The notes under the pieces were generated by a model, which was given only the letters and a program-made list of their open reading frames with translations, had not been told where the DNA came from and made no database searches. A stretch of 64,000 nt of DNA from Sphingomonas sp. TREG-RG-20F-R18-01 (lineage in GTDB: Bacteria; Pseudomonadota; Alphaproteobacteria; Sphingomonadales; Sphingomonadaceae): contig NZ_JAKNQQ010000006.1 in assembly GCF_022662475.1 (NCBI RefSeq), forward strand, positions 124,001-188,000, in the 5' to 3' direction. This document shows positions 40,644-49,826 of this stretch, piece after piece. A program made the translations under genes and the position numbers. How positions within the stretch are numbered: position 1 is the stretch's first letter; each line of letters opens with the position of its first letter.

Positions 40644-41008
40644 GCCCCCACCTCCGGAACGGCCGACATCCGCTTGAAATGGCCGATGCCCATCATGCCG
40701 AGCACGCCCGCTACCACCAGCAGCACGCCGACCACGATGACCGTTGCCCAGATCGGGCCGACCAGTGGCGTGAGGATCATCAACACTCCCACCACAAGCC
40801 CGATCAGCGCAAGCAGGCCGATGATCGCCGCGGCGACCAATAGTACCACGCCTGCCTTGGCCTCATCGACCTTGGCGAACAGCGTTGCCTTGCGAAGCTC
40901 GATTTCGGCGCGCGCCACCTCCTCGACGTCCGACATCGCACGCGACAATAAGGTCGCCACGCTGTCGTCCGCCGAGGCGGGCCCGGCATTCTTCAGGATT
41001 TCGCTCAT
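40640..41008 (-). CDS. Phage-holin-superfamily-III-like membrane protein
   Basis: A 122-residue protein with an N-terminal helix (ATLLSRAMSDVEEVARAEIELRKATL) and two membrane helices (GVVLLVAAAIIGLLALIGLVVGVL and ATVIVVGVLLVVAGVLGMM, both shortened here). This layout is that of the actinobacterial-holin/YqjE group, which despite the name is chromosomal and envelope-associated. It is the second gene of the operon. The ATG at 41008 is preferred to a GTG at 41023. Confidence 0.78.
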   Translation of the reverse strand: MSEILKNAGPASADDSVATLLSRAMSDVEEVARAEIELRKATLFAKVDEAKAGVVLLVAAAIIGLLALIGLVVGVLMILTPLVGPIWATVIVVGVLLVVAGVLGMMGIGHFKRMSAVPEVGA

Positions 41009-41030
41009 CCGGGCCCCCGTCACGCCGCGA

Positions 41031-41543
41031 TCAGGCCTTGGTGTCGCTGTCGGCGGCGAGACCCGACTGGATCAGGCGTACCAGCACGAACCCGAGCGCA
41101 GCGGCGGTGCCGATCGCGACGGCGGGGCTCTTCTGGACGAACCCGCGCGCATCTTCGATGAGATCGTCGAGCTGCTTCGCCTTGAGGCCTTCCGAGAAAC
41201 CCTGGACCTTGTCGGCGGCGGTGCGCGCATACTGGCCGTATTGCGAGCCCAGCTTGTCGTCGACCGTACCGGCGGCGTCATTGATCATCTGAACGATCTC
41301 GTCGAGCGCGGTGCCGGCGCGGGCCTTGCCGTCCTCGGCATAGCTCTTGGCGCGATCGACCACTTCCTTGCCGAGCTTGTCGGTGCCGTCCTTGAACAGC
41401 TGAGCCGCGCCGCTCGTCAGCTTCTGCGCTTCGTCGCGGGCAGACGACGCCGCTTCCTTGGCCGCACCGGCGGCTGCATTGATCTTTTCGTTGGCGTCTG
41501 CCTGCGCATTTGCGCCCGTCTCGGAACCTGGGGTCGTGGCCAT
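41031..41543 (-). CDS. DUF883/YtxH-like membrane-associated protein, first gene of the stress operon
   Basis: A 170-residue protein rich in Ala, Lys, Asp and Gln. A long amphipathic helix with repeated AKEAASSARDEAQKL- and KDGTDKLGKEV-type heptads precedes one C-terminal membrane helix (AIGTAAALGFVLVRLIQSG). This is the layout of YqjD/DUF883-type proteins, which bind ribosomes at the membrane in E. coli. The ATG at 41543 follows GGAGGG at a good distance. A GGAAC-N16-CGCTTA sequence upstream resembles an EcfG promoter, which would place the operon in the general stress response. Confidence 0.7.
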   Translation of the reverse strand: MATTPGSETGANAQADANEKINAAAGAAKEAASSARDEAQKLTSGAAQLFKDGTDKLGKEVVDRAKSYAEDGKARAGTALDEIVQMINDAAGTVDDKLGSQYGQYARTAADKVQGFSEGLKAKQLDDLIEDARGFVQKSPAVAIGTAAALGFVLVRLIQSGLAADSDTKA

Positions 41544-41575
41544 GATAGTGCCCTCCAATTGTTACTTGCCGACAA

Positions 41576-41602
41576 TAAGCGGTCCGGGCCGCGCCTAGTT
41601 CC
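41576..41602 (-). promoter_or_regulatory. EcfG-like promoter (GGAAC-N16-CGCTTA) before the stress operon
   Basis: On the minus strand GGAAC lies at 41602-41598 and CGCTTA at 41581-41576, with 16 nt between. The EcfG general stress sigma factor of alphaproteobacteria recognises GGAAC-N16/17-CGTT. The -35 is exact and the -10 differs at one position. It lies 33 bp upstream of the ATG at 41543. Confidence 0.4.
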
Positions 41603-41677
41603 ATCGGTCGCGCACGAATTGCGGCGACACCGGTTAGGCGATAGAGGCACCCGCGACGCCATTCCCGAAATTGGTAG

Positions 41678-42967
<1,290 letters not shown>

Positions 42968-43021
42968 TTTTTCTCAAATAACAGCTTGATCCACGAGTCG
43001 CGATGCGCGAGAATCGCGCTC

Positions 43022-43336
43022 GTGATCAAGCACCGCTCCAACCACCGCATGCTTCTCCGCCGCGCGATCGCGCCGGCGGCGCTGATGATCGTCGGGCTGT
43101 TTTTTGGTGGTTATGCCGTGTTCGGGCCGAACGGTGTGCTGGCCTATGGCGACATCGAGCGACAGCTTGCGGTCAAGCAGCGTCAGCTGGCGTTGCTGGA
43201 CCGCAATCGCGGCGAATTGAAGAACCGGGTCGCGTTGCTCGACCCGCGGCACGCGGATCCGGATCTGGCGGATGAACTCGCGCGCAAGGATCTTGGCGTG
43301 GTGCATCAGGATGAAGTGATCGTTCCGCTGAAGTAG
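43022..43336 (+). CDS. FtsB-like septum formation initiator family protein
   Basis: About 104 residues. A short basic cytoplasmic N-terminus precedes one membrane helix (APAALMIVGLFFGGYAVFG) and a periplasmic coiled coil (DIERQLAVKQRQLALLDRNRGELKNRV, split at its charged repeats), ending with ADELARKDLGVVHQDEVIV-type sequence. This is the FtsB/DivIC layout; FtsB bridges FtsL and FtsQ in the divisome. Position after eno is typical of many proteobacteria. The start is uncertain: GTG at 43022 or ATG at 43049. Confidence 0.85.
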   Translation: MIKHRSNHRMLLRRAIAPAALMIVGLFFGGYAVFGPNGVLAYGDIERQLAVKQRQLALLDRNRGELKNRVALLDPRHADPDLADELARKDLGVVHQDEVIVPLK

Positions 43337-43370
43337 CGGCCGCCGTTTGGGCCGGCTGAAATCTGTTCCG

Positions 43371-43466
43371 CTTGGGAGCGGGGTTGGTATGGGGCCGTGC
43401 AGCACGGCCGGCCGACTTCTCTGCGAGGCGTCCCCCACCCCCAACCCCTCCCCTGAAGGGGAGGGG
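43371..43466. repeat. Family B composite, left arm decayed
   Basis: The right hairpin CCCCTCCCCTGAAGGGGAGGGG (43445-43466, stem 10 bp) is perfect and identical to the right hairpin in carA. The left side retains the inner TGGGGCCGTGCAGCA motif, but its hairpin has been replaced by a shorter GC-rich stretch. Confidence 0.7.
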
Positions 43467-43533
43467 CGAGAAATGGCGAAACTTCAGTGACCTCTACGAC
43501 GTCGGCGCCTGCACGAGGCTGCGCGCGACTAAG

Positions 43534-43638
43534 CCCCTCCCCCTCGGGGGAGGGGTTGGGGTGGGGCCGTACAGCACGTCCGGCCTGAGTCTCTGCGAGG
43601 CGTCCCCCACCCCCGACCCCTCCCCCGAAGGGTAGGGG
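43534..43638. repeat. Family B composite, complete (105 bp)
   Basis: The left hairpin CCCCTCCCCC-TC-GGGGGAGGGG (43534-43555) and a slightly decayed right hairpin (43617-43638) face each other, with GGGGTGGGGCCGT and CCCCCACCCCC as inner arms. Its length, 105 bp, equals that of the copy inside carA. Confidence 0.8.
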
Positions 43639-43683
43639 CGAGACAAAGCAGCAGCCTCGCGCGAGCCTGCGGAACGCAGCGAT

Positions 43684-44505
43684 TTACCGCCCCAAGAACG
43701 TCAGCAGATCGTTCGTGAACCGGTCGCTCTCCGTGATCGTCAACCCATGCGGGGCGCCCTCATATTCCACCAGCTGGGCGGTCGCGATGCCCTCGGCCGC
43801 GCGGCGTCCGGTGGCGTCGATCGGCACCGTCTGGTCACTCGTCCCATGGACGATCAGCGTCGGTACGCGAAATGCGGCAAGATCCGGACGGAAGTCGGTA
43901 TGTCCGAACGACTGTGCGCACGCGAGGATCGGCTTGAGGCCCGCCAGATTGGTCTGCGACCACGCCCACTCGACCGTCTCGTTGCTGACCGGCGACGAAA
44001 TGAACCCGACGCCGAGGAACTGCTTCATGAAGGTCTGGAAGAAGCCGTAGCGGTCCTTCTGAATGCCTTCGCCGATGGCAGCGAGTTTGTCTTCGGGCAC
44101 GCCGTGCGGGTTGTCGTCGGTCTGGAGCATGTACGGCACAACGGAGGCGATCAGGCCCGCAGCAACGACGCCCTTGCCGTCATGGCGGCTCATGTAGCGC
44201 GCGACTTCGCCGCCACCCATCGAGAAGCCGACCAGCGTGGCGTCGTTCGCGCCGGTCTGCTCCAGCACGTCTGCCAGATCGTCGGTCAGCGTGTCATAGT
44301 CATAACCGGTCCACGGCTGGCCCGACCGGCCGAACCCGCGGCGATCGTACGCGATCGCGCGGAACCCTGCGTCGGCGAGCGCCATCGCCTGCGCGTCCCA
44401 GCTGTCCGAATTGAGCGGCCAGCCATGGATCAGCACGACCGGGCGGCCGCTTCCCCAATCCTTGACGTACAGATCGGTACCGTCGCGAGTCTTGATATAG
44501 GGCAT
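43684..44505 (-). CDS. Alpha/beta hydrolase, cofactor-free haloperoxidase/esterase-like
   Basis: A 273-residue alpha/beta hydrolase. The oxyanion segment HGWPLNSDSWD, nucleophile S95 in VGFSMGGGEVARY, the acid in VHGTSDQTVP and the His in EGAPHGLTITE give a complete triad. The sequence pattern is that of the cofactor-free chloroperoxidase/esterase group, whose natural role is usually ester hydrolysis. The ATG at 44505 follows GAGGAGC. It stands alone, divergent from the DUF885 lipoprotein gene. Confidence 0.92.
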   Translation of the reverse strand: MPYIKTRDGTDLYVKDWGSGRPVVLIHGWPLNSDSWDAQAMALADAGFRAIAYDRRGFGRSGQPWTGYDYDTLTDDLADVLEQTGANDATLVGFSMGGGEVARYMSRHDGKGVVAAGLIASVVPYMLQTDDNPHGVPEDKLAAIGEGIQKDRYGFFQTFMKQFLGVGFISSPVSNETVEWAWSQTNLAGLKPILACAQSFGHTDFRPDLAAFRVPTLIVHGTSDQTVPIDATGRRAAEGIATAQLVEYEGAPHGLTITESDRFTNDLLTFLGR

Positions 44506-44655
44506 AGGAAAGCTCCTCGGCATTGAATTGCGTGGAAAGAACGATGCGCGCGACAGGCCGTTCCGTCCGGGGTGGCGCTTACCGCCGCAAGCTGCCAGCT
44601 TCCCGTCGCAAACGAATCCCGGCGAAACTCCGGGGCTGCGGACATAGGAGCGGGA

Positions 44656-46392
44656 ATGCGGAAAATCTGGCTTACGGGAATTGCAGCACTGGCGATGGCG
44701 TCCTGTACGTCCAAGACCTCAACGCCTCAGCCGACCGCGTCAGCTCTGGCGGCCTTGCCGACCACCGACTGGAAAAGCTTCCGCGACACGTTCATCGAGG
44801 ACTGGTTCAAGGTGTCCCCGGCGGACGCGGTGTATCAGGGGCGGCACGATTTTGACGGCGGGCTGGGTGACTGGTCACCGGCGGGGTTGAAGCGTCAGGG
44901 CGACTTCCTGCGGAACGCGATCGCCAAGGCCAAGACCTTCGACGCGGCGAAACTCGGCAAGCAGGACGCGTTCGAGCGCGACTATCTGGTGACGGTCGCC
45001 GCGGGCAAATTGTTCTGGCTGGAAGACGCCGACTTCCCGCATCGCAATCCGGCATGGTACGTCAACGCCGGGCTCGACCCGAACGTCTATATCGCCCGCA
45101 AATATGCCGACGCGCCGACCCGAATGCGCGCGATGGTGTCGTTCCTGCGCAAGATCCCGACCGCGGCGGCGCAGATCCGCGCCAACCTCAAGACGCCGAT
45201 GCCGCTCAGCTACGTCAATTTCGGTGTCGCGGCGTTCAACGGGTTCGGCGATTATTATACGGGGGACGCCAAGAAGGCGTTTGCCGACGTGAAGAGCCCG
45301 GCGTTGCAGGAGGAGTTCGACAAGGCGGCAGTGGCGGCATCGAAGGCGATGCATGACCTCGGCGCGTGGCTGGAGGGCCAGCGGGGTTCGGCGACACAGG
45401 ACTTTGCGCTGGGGGCGGACAAGTTCTCCCGCATGATCAAGGAGACGGAACGGGTCGACGTTCCGCTGGCGACGCTCGAGGCGGCGGGGCAAGCGGATAT
45501 GAAGCGCAATCAGCTGGCGCTCGTCGCGGCATGCGCGCAGTTCGCGCCGGGCGCGAGCGTACCCGCGTGCATGGCGAAGATGAACGCCAACAAGCCCGCC
45601 AACAACGATCCCGTCGCCGAAGCGCGCAAGCAGATTCCCGAACTGCGCGCGTTCGTGCTCAAGAGCGACGTCGTCACCATCCCCGATCAGGAACAGGCGC
45701 TGGTCGAGGAAAGCCCGCCGTACAATCGGCAGAACTCCGCGTACATCGATCCGCCCGGGCCGTTCGAGAAGGGCATCCCCTCGGTCTATTACATCTCGCC
45801 GCCCGACCCGTCGTGGAGCAAGGTGGAGCAGGCGGGGTTCATCCCGGGCAAGAGCGACCTGTTGTTCACCTCGGTGCATGAAGTGATGCCCGGGCATTTC
45901 CTCCAGTTCCGTCACGCCAACGCCTCGCCATCGCTGTTCGGGCGGCTGTTCGTCGGCTACGCCTTTGCCGAGGGCTGGGCGCATTATGCCGAGGAAATGA
46001 TGTGGGAGGCCGGGCTCCATGCCGGCGACCCGGAAACGCATATCGGACAACTGTCCAACGCGTTGCTCCGCGATTGTCGGTATCTGTCGGCGATCGGGCT
46101 GCATGCCCATGGCATGACGCAGGAACAGTCGCGCAAGATGTTCGTCGAGCAATGCTATCAGGACGAGGGCAATGCGAAGCAGCAGTCGGCGCGCGGGACC
46201 TATGACCCGGCGTATCTCAACTATACGATGGGCAAGCTGATGATCCGCAAGCTGCGCACCGACTGGACCGCCACGCATGGCGGGCGGGCCGGGTGGAAGG
46301 CGTTCCACGACCAATTCCTGAGCTTCGGCGGCCCACCGATCCCGCTCGTCCGCAAGGCGATGCTGGGCGGGGACGGCAAGGCGGTGTTCTGA
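44656..46392 (+). CDS. DUF885 family lipoprotein metallopeptidase-like protein
   Basis: A 578-residue protein with a lipoprotein signal (MRKIWLTGIAALAMASC). The DUF885 body contains the zinc motif HEVMPGH beginning at H408, followed by FAEGWAHYAEEMMWE, in which the later Glu is a probable third ligand, and an all-alpha architecture like M32 carboxypeptidases. The family is common in sphingomonads as exported peptidases; substrate is unknown. AGGAG precedes the ATG at 44656. A hairpin after the stop separates it from the convergent PEP-CTERM gene. Confidence 0.9.
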   Translation: MRKIWLTGIAALAMASCTSKTSTPQPTASALAALPTTDWKSFRDTFIEDWFKVSPADAVYQGRHDFDGGLGDWSPAGLKRQGDFLRNAIAKAKTFDAAKLGKQDAFERDYLVTVAAGKLFWLEDADFPHRNPAWYVNAGLDPNVYIARKYADAPTRMRAMVSFLRKIPTAAAQIRANLKTPMPLSYVNFGVAAFNGFGDYYTGDAKKAFADVKSPALQEEFDKAAVAASKAMHDLGAWLEGQRGSATQDFALGADKFSRMIKETERVDVPLATLEAAGQADMKRNQLALVAACAQFAPGASVPACMAKMNANKPANNDPVAEARKQIPELRAFVLKSDVVTIPDQEQALVEESPPYNRQNSAYIDPPGPFEKGIPSVYYISPPDPSWSKVEQAGFIPGKSDLLFTSVHEVMPGHFLQFRHANASPSLFGRLFVGYAFAEGWAHYAEEMMWEAGLHAGDPETHIGQLSNALLRDCRYLSAIGLHAHGMTQEQSRKMFVEQCYQDEGNAKQQSARGTYDPAYLNYTMGKLMIRKLRTDWTATHGGRAGWKAFHDQFLSFGGPPIPLVRKAMLGGDGKAVF

Positions 46393-46408
46393 CGCGCTGC
46401 GCATGACA

Positions 46409-46436
46409 AAGCCGCCGGCCTTTCGGTCGGCGGCTT
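46409..46436. terminator. Bidirectional terminator between DUF885 and PEP-CTERM genes
   Basis: AAGCCGCCG pairs with CGGCGGCTT, and inner CC/GG pairs close a TTTC loop. It lies between two convergent stop codons. The A-tract before the stem and TT after it make it suitable for both directions. Confidence 0.7.
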
Positions 46437-46456
46437 CGTCGGGATCCTGACAGGGT

Positions 46457-47080
46457 TCAGGCGTAAGCGACCTTGGCGTTGGCGCGGTTGCGCAGGGCGA
46501 AGCCCATCATGCCGAAGCCCGCGATCATCATCGCCCAGCTGGCGGGCTCTGGCACGGCGGACAGGGAGACGCTGTCGATATAGCCGCCGCGCGAGTCGCT
46601 GGTGCCGAGCGCCGCGAAGGTGAGCGTCGTCGGCGCGCTGACGTTGAACGCGAACGTCTGGCGCCGCCAGTCGGTCTGCTCGTCGCCATTGCCGCCGATC
46701 GAAGCAAAGGACTGCACTCCGTTGAGCAGCACCGCAATGCCGTTCGAGCTTGCGGGAACACCCGGCCGGTCCGAATACCAATAGCGCAGGATGTAGCTAC
46801 CCGCATCGATCAGACGGCTCATCGAGCTGTTGGCCGAAGTGTCGAGCTCGACGAGATTGGCGCCGGAAAAGGCCTTACCCGCCACGTTATTATATTGGAC
46901 CTCGATCCCGTGCGCACCGCCGGTCCAGCCTTCGTAGCTGGACAGGGTGGTAAAGCCGGGGCCGGTGCCGAAGCTCATGCTGTCGAAATTGGTGGTGAAG
47001 GTCGTCACGGCGAACGCCGGGGCTGCACATGCGAGGGTCGCCGAAGCGGCCAAGGCAGCGATCATTTTCAAACTACGCAT
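46457..47080 (-). CDS. PEPxxWA-CTERM sorting-domain protein
   Basis: A 207-residue exported protein with a signal peptide (about 1-24, ACAAPAFA). The C-terminus VPEPASWAMMIAGFGMMGFA followed by Arg residues is the PEPxxWA-CTERM signal: motif, membrane helix, basic tail. Such proteins are cleaved and anchored or released by an exosortase, usually in exopolysaccharide-producing species. The central region (about 25-180) is beta-rich with no recognised domain. No exosortase gene is in the window. A 13-bp palindrome lies upstream. Confidence 0.88.
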   Translation of the reverse strand: MRSLKMIAALAASATLACAAPAFAVTTFTTNFDSMSFGTGPGFTTLSSYEGWTGGAHGIEVQYNNVAGKAFSGANLVELDTSANSSMSRLIDAGSYILRYWYSDRPGVPASSNGIAVLLNGVQSFASIGGNGDEQTDWRRQTFAFNVSAPTTLTFAALGTSDSRGGYIDSVSLSAVPEPASWAMMIAGFGMMGFALRNRANAKVAYA

Positions 47081-47123
47081 CGTTTTCCTTTCCCTGTTTA
47101 CTCGGAATGGAAAATCACTCTTT

Positions 47124-47136
47124 AGTACACTGTACT
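47124..47136. promoter_or_regulatory. 13-bp palindrome AGTACA-C-TGTACT upstream of the PEP-CTERM gene
   Basis: A perfect palindrome 44-56 bp upstream of the ATG, in an AT-rich intergenic region of about 290 bp (47081-47372). It fits an operator for a homodimeric regulator. No candidate protein is apparent in the neighbourhood. Confidence 0.4.
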
Positions 47137-47372
47137 GACTCTTTACTCCGAGCCTGCAACACTCAGCATGATCCGTGCCAGATCAGACTATCAGTCGCTT
47201 AGACAATGCGCCGCCGGTCGAATGTAAGCGAGAGTGACAGGTTAAAAATACCTTGTTGCGCGATCACAGCTGTAGTGAAAATGCGAAGATGTTTATTAAC
47301 CATAGTGTTTAACCGTGACAGTAACTCTGTACTCGACTTCCAGGCGGCGTTCACTCTTCCCGACGCGCAGCG

Positions 47373-48767
47373 TCAACGGACCGGACTGGCGGGCTGCAAA
47401 TCAGCGGACTCTTCGGTTTTGGGCATGCGTATCGACGGACGCAGCCGCGCCAGGCTGCACAGGCCCGCAACGAACGCGAGTCCGGCCGCGACCAGCGGTG
47501 GGGTCGCCCCGCCGCCCAGACCGAGCGCGAGGAGCGCCGCCACCAATGTGGCACCGGTCGTCTGTCCGAGCAGACGCGTCGTGGATACCAGGCCACCGGC
47601 GGCGGCGGCGCGTTCGCGGGGCGCGCTGCCGATGATGAGGCGCGCGTTCGGCGGAAGGAACGTCCCGAACCCAGCGCCGCACAAGGCCATGCGCCAGACC
47701 ACATCGAAATGGCTTGGGTGGGGCGGCATGTAGGCGATCAGGACCAGCGCCACGATCGAGATCGCCATTCCGATCCCTCCCAGCACGCCGGCCGGAATAC
47801 GGCTGGACAGCCATCCCGATAGCGGCGCGACGACGATGTTGGTCAGCGGCCATGGGGCCATCAGCAACCCCATCTCGGTCGGGGTGAAACCAAATTCGCT
47901 TTGCAGGCGAAACGGCATCGAGATGATCAGCGTCATCGAGGCGATGAACGCGGTGTACGCGCCAATCACCGAAAGGCGCAGCACCGGGCGCCCCAGCAGG
48001 TCGATCGGCAGGATGGGATCGCGCTCGCCACGCTCGCGACGGACGAACAGCACGCCGGTAACCACCCCGGTAAGGACGATCGCCGCGGAAACGACGGGGC
48101 TGTCCCCATGGACCGCACTTTCCAGTCCGCCAATGATCAGTCCGAACATTGCGGCACACATGACCGCGCCGACGACGTCGAACGGCGTATCGCGCGGCGG
48201 CGTGTCGGGGAGCGCACGCCCGAGCATCAGCGAGCCGATCGCAAACGGCACCGCACTCGCAAACACCCACGGCCATGGTGCCATCCCGAGGATGAGACCG
48301 CCCAGCGACGGCGCGAGCGCGGCACCAGCCGAAACGATCGCCGAATTGATGCCAAGACCGCTGCCTAGTTGCTTGGCGGGATAGGTCGATCGGATCAGTG
48401 CCGAGGAAACACTCAATGCCGCGGCGGCGCCGATCGCCTGCGCCGCCCGTACGATCAGCAAGAACGGCAGGCTTTTGGCAAAGAAGCACAGCAACGTGGC
48501 GATCGTGAAAACCAGCTGCCCGATCTGATACATGCGCTTGAGGCCGATCCGCTCGCCGAGCCCGGCGAACGGCAGCAACAACATCACCAGCATCAGCTGA
48601 TAGATCGTCACCACGGAAACGACGGACGACCTATCGACCCCGAGATCGTGCGCGATCGTCGGCAAGGCGATATTGGCGACGCCGCCGTCGATGATGATGA
48701 GGGCCGTACCCAGGCAAAGCGCGGCAATCGCGGCATAGCGGCGGGGCAGGGGAAGGCCGTCGGTCAT
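47373..48767 (-). CDS. MFS transporter, DHA2-like (drug:H+ antiporter)
   Basis: A 464-residue membrane protein with about 14 predicted helices, the count of the DHA2 group. The first helix pair has CLGTALIIIDGGVANIALPTIAHDL, the A-loop has LGERIGLKRMYQIG, and motif C-like glycine-proline stretches (ALAPSLGGLILG) occur in helix 5. The family exports lipophilic compounds; the real substrate is not predictable. It is convergent with nothing and stands before the PNPOx-like gene on the same strand. Confidence 0.88.
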   Translation of the reverse strand: MTDGLPLPRRYAAIAALCLGTALIIIDGGVANIALPTIAHDLGVDRSSVVSVVTIYQLMLVMLLLPFAGLGERIGLKRMYQIGQLVFTIATLLCFFAKSLPFLLIVRAAQAIGAAAALSVSSALIRSTYPAKQLGSGLGINSAIVSAGAALAPSLGGLILGMAPWPWVFASAVPFAIGSLMLGRALPDTPPRDTPFDVVGAVMCAAMFGLIIGGLESAVHGDSPVVSAAIVLTGVVTGVLFVRRERGERDPILPIDLLGRPVLRLSVIGAYTAFIASMTLIISMPFRLQSEFGFTPTEMGLLMAPWPLTNIVVAPLSGWLSSRIPAGVLGGIGMAISIVALVLIAYMPPHPSHFDVVWRMALCGAGFGTFLPPNARLIIGSAPRERAAAAGGLVSTTRLLGQTTGATLVAALLALGLGGGATPPLVAAGLAFVAGLCSLARLRPSIRMPKTEESADLQPASPVR

Positions 48768-48822
48768 GCTTGGGTTCTGGTTTCCCGCCGGTTCGGTTCG
48801 TGCGTCGACGACAGGCGTGGCG

Positions 48823-49314
48823 TTAATCGAGCGAGACCTTGGCGACCTTGTCCTTATAGTCTTCCTTCGGGTCGATCCCCATCAGGATCTTGACGCCCGC
48901 AAGCATGCTGGATGCGTCGACCCAGATCTGCGCCCGTTCGGCGTCGAGCCGGATCAGTTGCAGCTTGGGATCGTCCTTGCCGCCCTCGAACCAGGCGGCA
49001 ACGAAGCGGTTCCATAGCCGGTCGATCACGGCGCGATCGTTGTCGAGCGTCAGCGTCCCATGAACCGCTGCAAAGATGTCGTTTCCCTTCGATGCAAAGG
49101 TCGCAACCGCTCGAGCCCCGGCGGTGAGATCGGCCACCAGCTCGGTTTCCTTCGATCCGAAGAAGTAGATCGGGCCATGGTCCCCGTCGCCGTCCAGTTG
49201 CGCGGTCATCGGGCGAGTGTGCCCCTCGTCCACGCCGACGAGACCGAGCATCATTATCATGTCGGAACGCAGCGCCTTCCAGAATTTGCGTTCGATGTCT
49301 GCTGTGTCCGGCAT
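48823..49314 (-). CDS. Pyridoxamine 5'-phosphate oxidase-like (general stress protein 26 type)
   Basis: A 163-residue split-barrel protein. RPMTAQLDGDGDHGPIYFF and ELVADLTAGARAVATFASKG correspond to the flavin/haem-binding barrel of the PNPOx-like group called general stress protein 26, and the C-terminus ends in DPKEDYKDKVAKVSLD. Members bind FMN, FAD or F420, and many are tied to stress. AAAGGAGA precedes the ATG at 49314. The upstream Pro-rich frame is unlikely to be translated. Confidence 0.85.
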   Translation of the reverse strand: MPDTADIERKFWKALRSDMIMMLGLVGVDEGHTRPMTAQLDGDGDHGPIYFFGSKETELVADLTAGARAVATFASKGNDIFAAVHGTLTLDNDRAVIDRLWNRFVAAWFEGGKDDPKLQLIRLDAERAQIWVDASSMLAGVKILMGIDPKEDYKDKVAKVSLD

Positions 49315-49481
49315 GATAGTCTCCTTTGGCGGGGGAACGGGCGGGGGGCGTGGCGGTTCCGGGGCGGAGGGCGCGGGAACTCCAGGCAGATGATCTTGCA
49401 AACGCGGCACTGTAGCGCGGATCCCGATATGGAATTCGAACGTTACTTGCTGCACCGCACCATTTTTGGTACAACGCTGTC

Positions 49482-49826
49482 ATGAAATATCCCGACGAAC
49501 AGGGCGAAACGGCCATGCCCACCGGACCCGTGCCGACGGTCTTCGAGGCGATCGTGCGCAAGAAGTGCCTCGGCGCGACCTACAACAAGATGCAGATCGT
49601 GCTGGCTCCGCACATCATCTACACGCGCCACGGCGAGCTGTACGTCGATGGCGTCGTGCTGGAGCGCGACGGCAAGCCGCCGCGCGAGTTCAAGGTCGGC
49701 ACGTTCAAGCTGATCGGCCTTGTCGATCTCGCGCTGGTCGACCGCAATTTCCAGGTCAGCGCATTGTTCGTCGCGGGCGACCCCAAATATGCCGATACCG
49801 CGCTGATGGCGGTCGAGCACGCCTAA
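49482..49826 (+). CDS. Small WYL-like protein of unknown function
   Basis: A 114-residue protein. The core VFEAIVRKKCLGATYNKMQIVLAPHIIY..LYVDGVV and the later REFKVGTFKLIGLVDL loosely recall the WYL ligand-binding fold, which is often found in regulators; here it is alone, without HTH. The start is uncertain: ATG at 49482 or 49515. It overlaps the convergent PAP2 gene by 4 nt at their 3' ends. Confidence 0.6.
   Translation: MKYPDEQGETAMPTGPVPTVFEAIVRKKCLGATYNKMQIVLAPHIIYTRHGELYVDGVVLERDGKPPREFKVGTFKLIGLVDLALVDRNFQVSALFVAGDPKYADTALMAVEHA

Larger units (their letters stand above)
43337..43683. other. 347-bp intergenic region filled by family B repeats
   Basis: No gene is present. The stretch consists almost wholly of two family B composites, one at 43371-43466 with a decayed left arm and a complete one at 43534-43638. 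They share a central segment (CTCTGCGAGGCG near 43420 and 43592), so one probably arose by duplication of the other. Confidence 0.8.

Noticed and set aside
40640..41008. Holin-like gene taken as a sign of prophage
   Set aside because: The sequence is of the chromosomal holin-superfamily-III type in a stress-type operon; no phage structural or integrase genes are nearby.
43371..43638. Repeated GC-rich units considered as a CRISPR-like array
   Set aside because: Units are inverted palindrome pairs, not direct repeats with unique spacers of constant length, and no cas gene is present.
47296..47312. TTAA...TTAA pair considered as a CtrA site
   Set aside because: The half-sites are separated by 9 nt rather than 7, and no half-site at the proper distance is present.
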